A stretch of 64,000 bases of DNA from Flavobacterium tagetis (GTDB lineage Bacteria > Bacteroidota > Bacteroidia > Flavobacteriales > Flavobacteriaceae), in NCBI RefSeq assembly GCF_016735615.1, contig NZ_JAERSF010000003.1:744001-808000 (forward strand), written 5' to 3'. Position numbers and translations under genes: made by a program. Shown piece after piece: positions 48,834 to 57,090 of this stretch. Numbering within the stretch: the stretch's first letter is position 1; every line of letters begins with the position of its first letter. The notes beneath the pieces were generated by a model. The model was not told the DNA's origin and did no database searches. It was given only the letters and a program-made list of their open reading frames with translations.

Positions 48834-50402
48834 ATGTTGACAAATTTCAAACATAAAATAATAACACTTTCAATTGTAATCGCTTGTATAAACAGCGGTT
48901 GTAAATCTGGTGCAGTAGAATCCCAAAAAGGAAAATCGGTTATTTTAAAAGAAAAAAACTTCAAACATTATGTTGATTATTTCAATACAATGGAAGATGA
49001 AAATTTAAAATTCGCGATTCCGAATGACAGCGCGTGGGCCTGGATGGAAAAGAATATTCCGTTGTTTGAATGTCCACAGCAGAATTTTGAGGAAATCTAT
49101 TATTTCCGTTGGTGGAGCGTTCGCAAACATATTAAGAATACACCACAAGGGTTTGCGATTACAGAGTTTTTAGTTGATCGTTCGTATGCCGATAAATACA
49201 ATATGATCAGTTGTGCTTTGGGACATCATATCAACGAATTCAGATGGGTTCATGATCCGAAATACATTGAACAGGATGTCAAACTTTGGTATAGAGGAAA
49301 TGATGGAAAACCAATGAACAAATTATATAAATTCAGCAGTTGGACAGCCGATGCTTTATATAATCGTTATTTGGTGAATAAAGATGAAAAATTCTTATTG
49401 GATTTGTATCCAGACATGGTTACAGATTATGCCGTTTGGGAAAAAGATCGTCAGAGAAAAGATGGTTTGTTTTGGCAGCATGATGTAAAAGACGGAATGG
49501 AAGAATCCTTAAGTGGCGGGCGTAAAGTACAAAATGCTAGGCCAACGATAAACAGTTATATGTATGGAAATGCTGTAGCAATTTCTAAAATGGCTGCAAT
49601 GAAAGGCGATAAAGAAGCGGAAACAAAATTTAAAGCTAAAGCTGACATTTTACAACAATTAGTCGAAACCAAATTATGGAATTCTAAAAGTGAGTTCTTT
49701 GAAACTTTAACTCAAAAAGATACTCTGGCGCAGGTTCGCGAGGCGATCGGATTTATTCCGTGGTATTTTAATCTTCCTGAAAAAGGAAAAGGATTTGAAA
49801 AAGCTTGGGAACAAGTGAAAGATGAAAAAGGATTTTCGGCTCCGTTTGGTTTGACAACAGCAGAAAGAAGAAGTCCACGTTTTAGAACTCATGGAACAGG
49901 AACTTGTGAGTGGGACGGCGCGATTTGGCCTTTTGCAAGTTCTCAGACTTTGACTGCTATGGCGAATGTCCTAAATGATTACAATCAGAATTTTGTTGGA
50001 AAACCAGATTATTTCAAACAAATGGAATTGTATGTTCAATCACAATATTATAGAGGAAAACCTTATCTTGGCGAGTATTTGGACGAAACAACAGGCTATT
50101 GGTTAATGGGAGACAGGGAAAGAAGCCGTTATTACAATCATTCGACTTTCAATGATTTAGTGATTACTGGTTTGGTTGGTTTACGCCCGAGAGCTGATGA
50201 AAAGATTGAAGTGAATCCGTTGATTCCGCAAGAAAAATGGGATTGGTTTTGTTTGGATAATGTTCTATATCATGGCAATATTATTACCATTCTTTGGGAC
50301 AAAACAGGAGAAAAATATAATAAAGGAAAAGGTTTTAGAATCTTTAAAAACGGAAAGGAAATTGCGGTTTCTGATAAATTAGAGAAGTTAGTTTCTGAAT
50401 AA
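48834..50402 (+). CDS. MGH1-like (alpha/alpha)6 glycosidase, probable lipoprotein
   Basis: A 522-residue protein with a short hydrophobic leader and two candidate lipobox cysteines, Cys18 (VIAC) and Cys23 (NSGC). The mature part is an (alpha/alpha)6 toroid of the MGH1/GH63-like type: FSSWTADALYNRYLVN, ARPTINSYMYGNAVAI, REAIGFIPWYFNLP and GTCEWDGAIWPFASSQT, in which Glu359 and Asp361 are plausible catalytic acids by analogy with GH63/GH37 (WDGxIWP-type loops). A small C-terminal beta tail (about 455-520) completes the fold. GH142, known from RG-II breakdown, has a comparable fold and is one possibility; I cannot confirm it. It lies between GH95 and a non-CAZyme membrane protein. Confidence 0.65.
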   Translation: MLTNFKHKIITLSIVIACINSGCKSGAVESQKGKSVILKEKNFKHYVDYFNTMEDENLKFAIPNDSAWAWMEKNIPLFECPQQNFEEIYYFRWWSVRKHIKNTPQGFAITEFLVDRSYADKYNMISCALGHHINEFRWVHDPKYIEQDVKLWYRGNDGKPMNKLYKFSSWTADALYNRYLVNKDEKFLLDLYPDMVTDYAVWEKDRQRKDGLFWQHDVKDGMEESLSGGRKVQNARPTINSYMYGNAVAISKMAAMKGDKEAETKFKAKADILQQLVETKLWNSKSEFFETLTQKDTLAQVREAIGFIPWYFNLPEKGKGFEKAWEQVKDEKGFSAPFGLTTAERRSPRFRTHGTGTCEWDGAIWPFASSQTLTAMANVLNDYNQNFVGKPDYFKQMELYVQSQYYRGKPYLGEYLDETTGYWLMGDRERSRYYNHSTFNDLVITGLVGLRPRADEKIEVNPLIPQEKWDWFCLDNVLYHGNIITILWDKTGEKYNKGKGFRIFKNGKEIAVSDKLEKLVSE

Positions 50403-50470
50403 TTTTAAACCCAACAGTTTTTAAAGCTTGTCAGGTTTAGCAGATAAAATTTATTTAGTTAAGAATAAAT

Positions 50471-51559
50471 TTGGAGAAAACAGTATTAAATTATTCAATC
50501 AAAGATGGTGTATTTCATATTATATGGAATATGGTATTTGTGGTTTTAGGCATTTACTTTTTATCACTTATAAATGTTGAAAAATTTACATTTAAATTTA
50601 GCAATTTAGTATTACCAATTGTTGCTGTTTTGTTTATCGTCGTTTATGGGAAAAAAGCAGTGATGACTCTTTTTAATTTTCATAAAAAAATAATATTCTC
50701 ACAAGAAGGATTAGAACTTAATGAGATTTTTTATGAATGGAAAGATATTGTATTTCCAAGAGTTATCGTCAAAACAGAACACACGGCAAAATACAATTTG
50801 TCATATAAGGAGTTTTACCTCACTTTTGTTTATAAGCAGAAAACGATCGAAATAAAAATAGATGATTACGATGTATCTGAAAATGAAATTAAGGAACTTC
50901 TAAAAAAATATACTCCAAAGTTTACACCAAACACTATGAGCGAAAATAAAACAGTTTACCAACCTATACATGATTTTGACCAGATCATCACTTTAGAGCA
51001 ATATTATGATCTTGAATATGAGGATTCAGAAGAAGCGATTAAAGACATTCAGAAATTAGCGGTAAAAGATCTAGAGTCAGTAAAGCGTTTTTGTGAAAAC
51101 AATCTTTATACACAACCTGATAAAGTTAGGTTTGTCTATTATGCATTGAGTGAGGATGAAGATCTTGATAAATGGGCAGATTTTCTTTCAGATGAATTCA
51201 GAAGGGTGTATCAAATAGGATTAGATCAAAATAATGTTAAAGAACTTTCTTCTGTTATTAATGAGATTATAGTCGAGACAATAGATTCCTATCGTGCAGA
51301 AGGGGTTAGAGAGGTATTATTAAAAGCTTTGGATCATAAGAATTTTGAAATTCGTTTAAACGCTTTGGAATTTCTTCCAGATTGGATTGATGAACAGGTT
51401 TTGAAGAGTAATTCAGCAATAGTATCCAAGCTGAGACAAAAGCTGAAAGATCCAGAGTGGAAAATACGCTGGGAAACAAGTAAGTTATTAGAACGAAATA
51501 AAATTGCTTTTGAGAGTTTAAGCACATTGGACAAATTAAGACGATTTATAAATCCTTAA
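50471..51559 (+). CDS. membrane protein with cytosolic PH-like and HEAT-like region, TTG start, unknown function
   Basis: A 362-residue protein with no signal peptide or CAZyme motif, unlike every neighbour. Two transmembrane segments (about 14-33 and 44-60) are followed by a small beta-rich domain with a PH-like look (about 70-140, FSQEGLELNEIFYEWKDIVFP), an acidic region, and a helical C-terminal part (about 160-350) whose repeats such as ALDHKNFEIRLNALEFLPDW and KLKDPEWKIRWETSKLLE resemble HEAT repeats. The start is TTG at 50471 because it gives a complete first helix; no upstream in-frame ATG exists nearby. No function is recognised. It might be a passenger gene or part of an unrelated cargo; co-direction and a 68-base gap allow co-transcription. 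Confidence 0.65.
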   Translation: MEKTVLNYSIKDGVFHIIWNMVFVVLGIYFLSLINVEKFTFKFSNLVLPIVAVLFIVVYGKKAVMTLFNFHKKIIFSQEGLELNEIFYEWKDIVFPRVIVKTEHTAKYNLSYKEFYLTFVYKQKTIEIKIDDYDVSENEIKELLKKYTPKFTPNTMSENKTVYQPIHDFDQIITLEQYYDLEYEDSEEAIKDIQKLAVKDLESVKRFCENNLYTQPDKVRFVYYALSEDEDLDKWADFLSDEFRRVYQIGLDQNNVKELSSVINEIIVETIDSYRAEGVREVLLKALDHKNFEIRLNALEFLPDWIDEQVLKSNSAIVSKLRQKLKDPEWKIRWETSKLLERNKIAFESLSTLDKLRRFINP

Positions 51560-51582
51560 CAATCTAATTTTGAGCTTCGGAG

Positions 51583-51735
51583 AAGCTTAATATTTATAGC
51601 AAAATAAAGATCCAATTGATAAAAAGCTCCAGCGGAGCGATACCTATAGAAAATTATGTCGCCCCGCTGGAGCTTATTGAACTTGTTATTATAAAATCTA
51701 TAAATATATCGTCCCTCTGGGACTTGACTTTATTT
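51583..51735. repeat. palindromic element with AAGCTCCAGCGG/CCGCTGGAGCTT core
   Basis: The core arms 51624-51635 and 51664-51675 are exact reverse complements; outer parts include GAGCTTCGGAGAAGCTTAA on the left and ATCGTCCCTCTGGGAC on the right. A separate family, single copy in this window; it borders the unusual membrane-protein gene. Confidence 0.85.
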
Positions 51736-51745
51736 AAACAATACC

Positions 51746-54496
51746 ATGAAAAAGTTTTTTTTACATCTTATCTTAATCATTTCACTTTTCACAATTTCGG
51801 CGAAAGCCCAAACCAAAATAATTGTGAGTGATTTAAAATGCGAAATGTTAACGAATCCAGAAGGGATTGATGTTTTACAGCCAAGATTGAGCTGGAAAAT
51901 TAAAGCAGAGATAAACGATGTAAAACAAACTCATTATCAAATTTTAGCTTCTTCATCTTTAGAAAAACTAAATGCGGGAAACGGAGATTTATGGGATAGC
52001 GGAAAAGTACAAAGCGACGAATCTGTAAATGTAATTTATACTGGAAAAAAGCTAATAGACAGACAAGAAGTTTATTGGAAAGTAACGGTTTTTACCAATA
52101 AAGGAGAAATTCAATCAAAAGAAACGGCACATTTCAGTATCGGAATTTTAACTTATGCTGATTGGAAATCAACACGATGGATTGGTTATGAAAAAACTTC
52201 TCAAGGAGATAGTATTTCGCAGTATTCTCGATTATCAGCCAGATATTTAAGAAAAGAAATTGACTTGAAAAAGAAAGTCAAAAGTGCCAAAGTTTATATC
52301 ATGGGAATGGGCTTGTACGAGCTATACATTAACGGAAATAAAATTGGAGATCAGGTTTTAGCGCCCGTTCCTACAGATTATACGAAGAATGTAAAATACA
52401 ATGTCTTTGATGTGACTTCACAATTACAGGAAGGTAAAAATGCATTAGGAACGATTTTAGGGAACGGACGTTTTTTTACGATGCGTCAAGATTATAAACC
52501 TTATAAAATCAAAACTTTTGGTTATCCGAAAATGGCTTTGCAGTTGTTTGTAGAATATACAGATGGAAGTAAAGATGTGATTAGAACCGATGATACTTGG
52601 AAAATTACAACCGATGGACCAATCTTATCCAACAACGAATACGACGGCGAAGAATATGATGCCCGTAAAGAAATGAAAGGCTGGAATACCATTAATTTTA
52701 ATGATAAAAAATGGTTTTCGGCAGAATATGTTCAAGAGCCAGGCGGATTCTACGAAGGACAGATGTCGGCGAATATGAAGATAAAACGCGAAGTAAAACC
52801 TATTTCGATCAAACAAACATCAAAAGGAACTTATATCTTAGATATGGGACAAAATATGGTGGGCTGGCTACAATTGAAAGTAAAAGGAAATGCGGGCGAC
52901 AAAATCACAATGAAATTTGCTGAATCTTTACAGCCAGATGGTTCGTTATACGTTGCGAACCTTCGTGATGCGAAAACGACCGATATTTATACGTTAAAAG
53001 GTGAAGGCGAAGAAGTTTGGGAACCGCGTTTTATTTTTCACGGATTTCGATTTGTGGAAATTTCGGGTTTCAAAACCAAACCGACATTAGACAATTTCGT
53101 TGGAAAAGTCGTTTATGATGACATTGCCACAACAGGAACTTTCGATTCTTCAAACCCAATTATGAATCAGATTTTTAAAAATACTTGGTGGGGAATTAGT
53201 GGAAATTATAAAGGAATGCCAATCGATTGTCCGCAGAGAAACGAACGTCAGCCTTGGTTGGGAGACAGAACAACGGGAGCTTATGGAGAAAGTTTCTTGT
53301 TTGATAATCAAACGTTATACGCAAAATGGTTAGATGATATTAAAAATGCCCAGACTATCGATGGCGGAATTCCAGATGTGGCACCAGCTTTCTGGCGTTA
53401 TTATGGTGATAATGTGACTTGGCCGGGAACTTATATTACAGTTGCCGATATGTTGTATCAGCAGTTTGGAGATAAAAAAGTGGTTGAAAAACAATATCCG
53501 TCTATGAAAAAATGGATGGATTACATGGAAGAAAACTATTTGGTTGATGATATCATGATCAAAGACAAATATGGCGATTGGTGCGTTCCACCAGAATCGC
53601 TGGAATTAATTCGTTCCAAAGATCCTTCTCGTTTAACCGATGGTGAATTGATTTCGAGCGCGTTTTATTATCAGCTTCTAAATATCATGAAAAAGTTTGC
53701 TGTGATTGCCAATTCGCAAAATGATATTAAACATTATGATGAATTAGCTTCAAGAATAAAAAAAGCATTCAACGCTAAATATTTTAATGCATCCAAAAAC
53801 AATTACGCCAATAATACCGTAACTGCCAATTTACTGCCTTTGACTTTCGGAATGGTTCCAGAAGAATTACAGCAAAAAGTTTTCGAAAATCTAGTGCATG
53901 AAGTTGAAGTGACAAAAAACGGTCATGTAAGTACGGGCGTTATTGGAACTCAGTTTTTGATGCGAACGTTAACCAATTTTGGTCGTGGCGATTTGGCTTT
54001 CAAATTGGCCTCAAACAAAACCTATCCAAGCTGGGGTTATATGGTCGAAAATGGCGCAACAACCATTTGGGAACTTTGGAATGGAAATACTGCCGATCCA
54101 GCAATGAATTCGCAAAATCACGTCATGCTTTTAGGCGATTTATTGATTTGGTATTACGAAAATATGGCGGGAATCAAAAGCAATCCTGAAACTCCAGGTT
54201 TCAAACAAATTATTATGAAACCAGATTTTAATGCTGGATTGACTTATGTAAATGCCTCATACGAATCGATTTACGGGACAATAAAAAGCAACTGGAAAAA
54301 AGATAAAAAAGGTTTGGTTTGGAATATTACCGTTCCCGCAAATGCATCTGCGGTAGTTTATCTTCCAACAAACAATATTGAAGCTATTTCAATTAATAAA
54401 CAGAAGCTGGATAAGACTTCTTATACTTATTCGGTAGAAAAAAATCAAATAATTGTCACTCTTTCGTCAGGAAATTTTGCTATTAGCGTTAAATAA
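51746..54496 (+). CDS. GH78 alpha-L-rhamnosidase
   Basis: A 916-residue secreted protein; signal peptide ends at SAKAQ (residue 22). Domains as in the family: fibronectin-like N-terminal domain (NPEGIDVLQPRLSWKI), galactose-binding-like domain (GMGLYELYINGNKIGDQVLAP), second beta domain, (alpha/alpha)6 barrel and C-terminal sandwich. Asp494 to Glu500 lie in IDCPQRNERQPW and Glu776 in TTIWELWNG, the usual acid and base positions. It differs from the GH78 at 41562 in both motifs (RNERQPW against REKLGW; IWELWNG against TEQWDP), so they belong to separate subgroups and probably cut different rhamnosyl links. Confidence 0.95.
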   Translation: MKKFFLHLILIISLFTISAKAQTKIIVSDLKCEMLTNPEGIDVLQPRLSWKIKAEINDVKQTHYQILASSSLEKLNAGNGDLWDSGKVQSDESVNVIYTGKKLIDRQEVYWKVTVFTNKGEIQSKETAHFSIGILTYADWKSTRWIGYEKTSQGDSISQYSRLSARYLRKEIDLKKKVKSAKVYIMGMGLYELYINGNKIGDQVLAPVPTDYTKNVKYNVFDVTSQLQEGKNALGTILGNGRFFTMRQDYKPYKIKTFGYPKMALQLFVEYTDGSKDVIRTDDTWKITTDGPILSNNEYDGEEYDARKEMKGWNTINFNDKKWFSAEYVQEPGGFYEGQMSANMKIKREVKPISIKQTSKGTYILDMGQNMVGWLQLKVKGNAGDKITMKFAESLQPDGSLYVANLRDAKTTDIYTLKGEGEEVWEPRFIFHGFRFVEISGFKTKPTLDNFVGKVVYDDIATTGTFDSSNPIMNQIFKNTWWGISGNYKGMPIDCPQRNERQPWLGDRTTGAYGESFLFDNQTLYAKWLDDIKNAQTIDGGIPDVAPAFWRYYGDNVTWPGTYITVADMLYQQFGDKKVVEKQYPSMKKWMDYMEENYLVDDIMIKDKYGDWCVPPESLELIRSKDPSRLTDGELISSAFYYQLLNIMKKFAVIANSQNDIKHYDELASRIKKAFNAKYFNASKNNYANNTVTANLLPLTFGMVPEELQQKVFENLVHEVEVTKNGHVSTGVIGTQFLMRTLTNFGRGDLAFKLASNKTYPSWGYMVENGATTIWELWNGNTADPAMNSQNHVMLLGDLLIWYYENMAGIKSNPETPGFKQIIMKPDFNAGLTYVNASYESIYGTIKSNWKKDKKGLVWNITVPANASAVVYLPTNNIEAISINKQKLDKTSYTYSVEKNQIIVTLSSGNFAISVK

Positions 54497-54639
54497 TCTG
54501 CATTTTTAATAATTCGGGACAGTACAGGATACATTGTTAATTTTTTGGTGTTATTTTTACACTTATTAAATATTTTTACCTAAAAAAATGTTAGGCGTGT
54601 ATTTATAGTCAAAAAAAATAATTCATAATTTAATTAAGA

Positions 54640-55785
54640 ATGAAGTTAGCAAAATTAGCATTTGTCTTGTTTGGACTTTTCCTTTTAGGAAGCTGTAAAT
54701 CGGCTTTGGAGAAAAAGACTTGGAAAGAAGGAATTTTAGTAGATGAATTTATTTATGATAAAGCACCTTATCCGTCTTGCCATGCCGTTACAATTGTCGA
54801 AGCTACAAATGGTGATTTAGTTGCCTCATGGTTTGGTGGAACTCACGAAAGACACCCAGATGTTTGCATATATGTAGCTATCAAACCAAAAGGAAGTGAT
54901 AAATGGGGAGAAGGTGTAAAAGTTGCCGATGGTGTGATGAAAGAAGGGCCAAGATTACCAACTTGGAATCCGGTTTTATATCAAATTCCAAGAGGCGATT
55001 TAATGTTATTCTACAAAATAGGACCAAAACCATCAGAATGGTGGGGCGTAATCAGAACTTCATCTGATGGCGGAAAAACTTGGTCTGAAGCACAAAAAAT
55101 GCCAGATGGTTTTTTAGGGCCAATCAAAAACAAACCTGTTTTATTAAGCAATGGAACTTTATTATGTCCGTCAAGTATTGAAGGCGACGGCTGGAGACTT
55201 CGTATGGAATCTACTCCAGATTTCGGGAAAACTTGGGTAATGGGAGATACACTTCCAAGAGGAAAACAAAAAATAAATGCCATTCAGCCAAGTATTTTAT
55301 TTCATAAAGACGGAAGTATTCAAGCGATCGGAAGAACTCGAAATAGAGCAATTTTTAGCACATTCTCAAAAGATAACGGAAAAACTTGGTCGGATGTAGA
55401 ATTAATCGGACTTCCAAATAACAACTCAGGAACTGATGCGGTTACACTTAAAGACGGCAGACATTTATTAGTTTATAATCATGTTTTGCCTCCTGGAAAA
55501 GAAGCAAAAGGGCCAAGAACGCCTTTGAATGTTTCGGTTTCTAAAGACGGAATTCATTGGAACGCTGCTTTAGTTTTAGAAGATTCAAAAATCAGTCAAT
55601 ATTCTTATCCTTCAATTATTCAAAGTTCAGACGGAATGGTGCATATCGTGTACACTTGGAGAAGGGAAAAACTGAAATATGTAAAAGTAGATCCAAGTAA
55701 ATTAGTGGCGCTTCCAATTAAAAACGGAATTTGGCCAGGCGACGAAGGAAAAGTAGTTACAGCAGTAAAAGCCGAAGAAGAGTAA
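54640..55785 (+). CDS. sialidase-like (BNR) lipoprotein
   Basis: A 381-residue lipoprotein (LGSC lipobox, Cys19). Three Asp-box type turns are visible: SSDGGKTW (141-148), TPDFGKTW (about 195-202) and SKDNGKTW (243-250), plus SKDGIHW, giving a six-bladed sialidase propeller. The conserved CHAVTIVEATNGDLVASWFGGTHER start and GPRLPTWNP block are shared by a plant-polysaccharide-linked group labelled exo-alpha-sialidase. Sialic acid is absent from plant cell walls, so a related acidic ketosugar of RG-II (Kdo or Dha) or another pectic sugar is a more sensible target; this is inference. It follows a 143-base gap without any of the palindromic repeats. Confidence 0.7.
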   Translation: MKLAKLAFVLFGLFLLGSCKSALEKKTWKEGILVDEFIYDKAPYPSCHAVTIVEATNGDLVASWFGGTHERHPDVCIYVAIKPKGSDKWGEGVKVADGVMKEGPRLPTWNPVLYQIPRGDLMLFYKIGPKPSEWWGVIRTSSDGGKTWSEAQKMPDGFLGPIKNKPVLLSNGTLLCPSSIEGDGWRLRMESTPDFGKTWVMGDTLPRGKQKINAIQPSILFHKDGSIQAIGRTRNRAIFSTFSKDNGKTWSDVELIGLPNNNSGTDAVTLKDGRHLLVYNHVLPPGKEAKGPRTPLNVSVSKDGIHWNAALVLEDSKISQYSYPSIIQSSDGMVHIVYTWRREKLKYVKVDPSKLVALPIKNGIWPGDEGKVVTAVKAEEE

Positions 55786-55795
55786 AATAAATTGA

Positions 55796-55931
55796 ACCAT
55801 TAAGAGATTAAGAAAGTTAAGTTGTTGTATCTATTTATTCTTTTAAAAAGAACATTAAGCTTAATTTTCTTCATCTTCTAATGATAATAATAAAAAGTAT
55901 TGAAGCTTAATTTCCTTAATGCCTTAATGGT
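55796..55931. repeat. palindrome family E (ACCATTAAGAGATTAAG)
   Basis: ACCATTAAGAGATTAAGAAA at 55796 and CTTAATTTCCTTAATGCCTTAATGGT ending 55931. Same family as 41410-41567. The ATG at 55900, inside the repeat, was rejected as start of the next gene. Confidence 0.85.
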
Positions 55932-55944
55932 AAAACCAATTAAC

Positions 55945-56829
55945 ATGAAGCTAAATAAAAATTTAATTGTTGTATTGTTTGTTGCTTTATCAACGACATT
56001 TAATAGCTGTGCAACGGCTCAGTCTTCTAATAAAAAGCAAAAATATAAGGTTGCAGTTTGTGACTGGATGATTTTAAAAAGACAAAAACTAGGTGCTTTT
56101 GGTTTGGCCGCTGAAATAAAAGCAGACGGAATCGAACTCGATATGGGAGGTTTAGGAAACAGACCAACATTTGACAGTAAATTAGGCGATCCAGTTGAAA
56201 GACAAAAGTTTTTAGATAAATCGAAAGAAACTGGAGTTGGAATCAGCTCAATTGCCATGTCTGGATTTTATGCGCAGTCTTTCGCGACAAGAGAAATCAC
56301 ACCAATGATTGCCGATTGTATTCAGGCTATGAAAAACATGAAAGTAAAAGTGGCCTATCTTCCGTTAGGAACACAAACCGATTTGGTTAAGAATCCTGAA
56401 TTACGTCCAGAAGTGATCAAAAGACTGCAATGGGCAGGAAAAGAAGTAGGGAAAATAGGCGGTGTAATTGCGATTGAAACCTCTTTAGACGCGACAGAGG
56501 AGAAAAAACTTTTAGACGAAGTCGGTTCAAAATATATTAAAAGCTCTTTCAATTTTGCGAATGCTTTAGATAATAAAAGAGATATTTCATCAGAATTGAA
56601 AATCTTAGGAAAGAAATATGTATCTCAAATTCACGCTTCAAACACCGATCATTTTTGGTTAGAAAATGACAAAGCGATCGACATGCCAAAAATCAAAGAA
56701 ACTTTGGATGAAATGAAATGGCGCGGATGGCTAATAGTAGAGCGTTCTCGTGACGTAACGCAAGTACATAATGTTAAAGCCAATTACGGAGCAAACGTAG
56801 CTTATTTGAAGAAGATTTTTCAGAATTAA
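55945..56829 (+). CDS. sugar isomerase/epimerase-like TIM-barrel lipoprotein
   Basis: A 294-residue protein with a lipoprotein leader (TFNSC, Cys22), so it is exported, which is unusual for an isomerase. The xylose-isomerase-like fold shows the four metal-ligand positions: Glu178 in AIETS, Asn203 in SFNFAN, His230 in IHASN and Glu266 in IVERS. Most relatives have Asp at the second position; the Asn here would weaken or alter the metal site. Catalysis on an oligosaccharide or a released rare pectic sugar in the periplasm is possible, as is a non-catalytic binding role. The start at 55945 avoids the repeat and gives the lipoprotein leader. Confidence 0.75.
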   Translation: MKLNKNLIVVLFVALSTTFNSCATAQSSNKKQKYKVAVCDWMILKRQKLGAFGLAAEIKADGIELDMGGLGNRPTFDSKLGDPVERQKFLDKSKETGVGISSIAMSGFYAQSFATREITPMIADCIQAMKNMKVKVAYLPLGTQTDLVKNPELRPEVIKRLQWAGKEVGKIGGVIAIETSLDATEEKKLLDEVGSKYIKSSFNFANALDNKRDISSELKILGKKYVSQIHASNTDHFWLENDKAIDMPKIKETLDEMKWRGWLIVERSRDVTQVHNVKANYGANVAYLKKIFQN

Positions 56830-56881
56830 ACAATAAACAGTGATCAATATGTAATCGTTAAACAACACAATTTTTCACTAT

Positions 56882-56910
56882 AAATCTGCGTGATTTTTTT
56901 ACGCAGATTT
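56882..56910 (+). terminator. hairpin AAATCTGCGT/ACGCAGATTT with T-rich loop and tail
   Basis: Perfect 10-bp arms with loop GATTTTTTT and a downstream TTATTCTCATTTTTT tract. The arms match the core of the element at 39402-39520, so this is a minimal copy that may act as terminator behind the isomerase-like gene. Confidence 0.65.
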
Positions 56911-56921
56911 TATTCTCATTT

Positions 56922-57053
56922 TTTGTCATCCCGAGGAACGAGGGATCTCCACAAGTAACTCTACAAAGATTGATAATTACTGTACGGAGCTACTTGTGGA
57001 GATTTGCTTCGCCTGTTCGCTATCGCTCGGGTCTCCTTCGTCGAAATGACAAA
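56922..57053. repeat. intergenic palindrome family A with internal insertion
   Basis: TTTGTCATCCCGAGGAACGA at 56922 and CTCCTTCGTCGAAATGACAAA ending 57053. The right half contains an extra GCTTCGCCTGTTCGCTATCG segment not found in other copies, with a small CGCTATCG match to the GCGATAGCG at about 44619. Confidence 0.85.
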
Positions 57054-57090
57054 CTAGATGGGAATTTTTAATGTATAAAATTAAAATACT

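Noticed and set aside
51616-51831. Short plus-strand open frame across the repeat and the GH78 start
   Set aside because: It is made of repeat sequence and an out-of-frame part of the GH78 gene.
54640-55785. True sialidase acting on sialic acids
   Set aside because: The neighbourhood is pectin-specific and no sialic acid catabolic genes are present; the propeller fold alone does not show the substrate.
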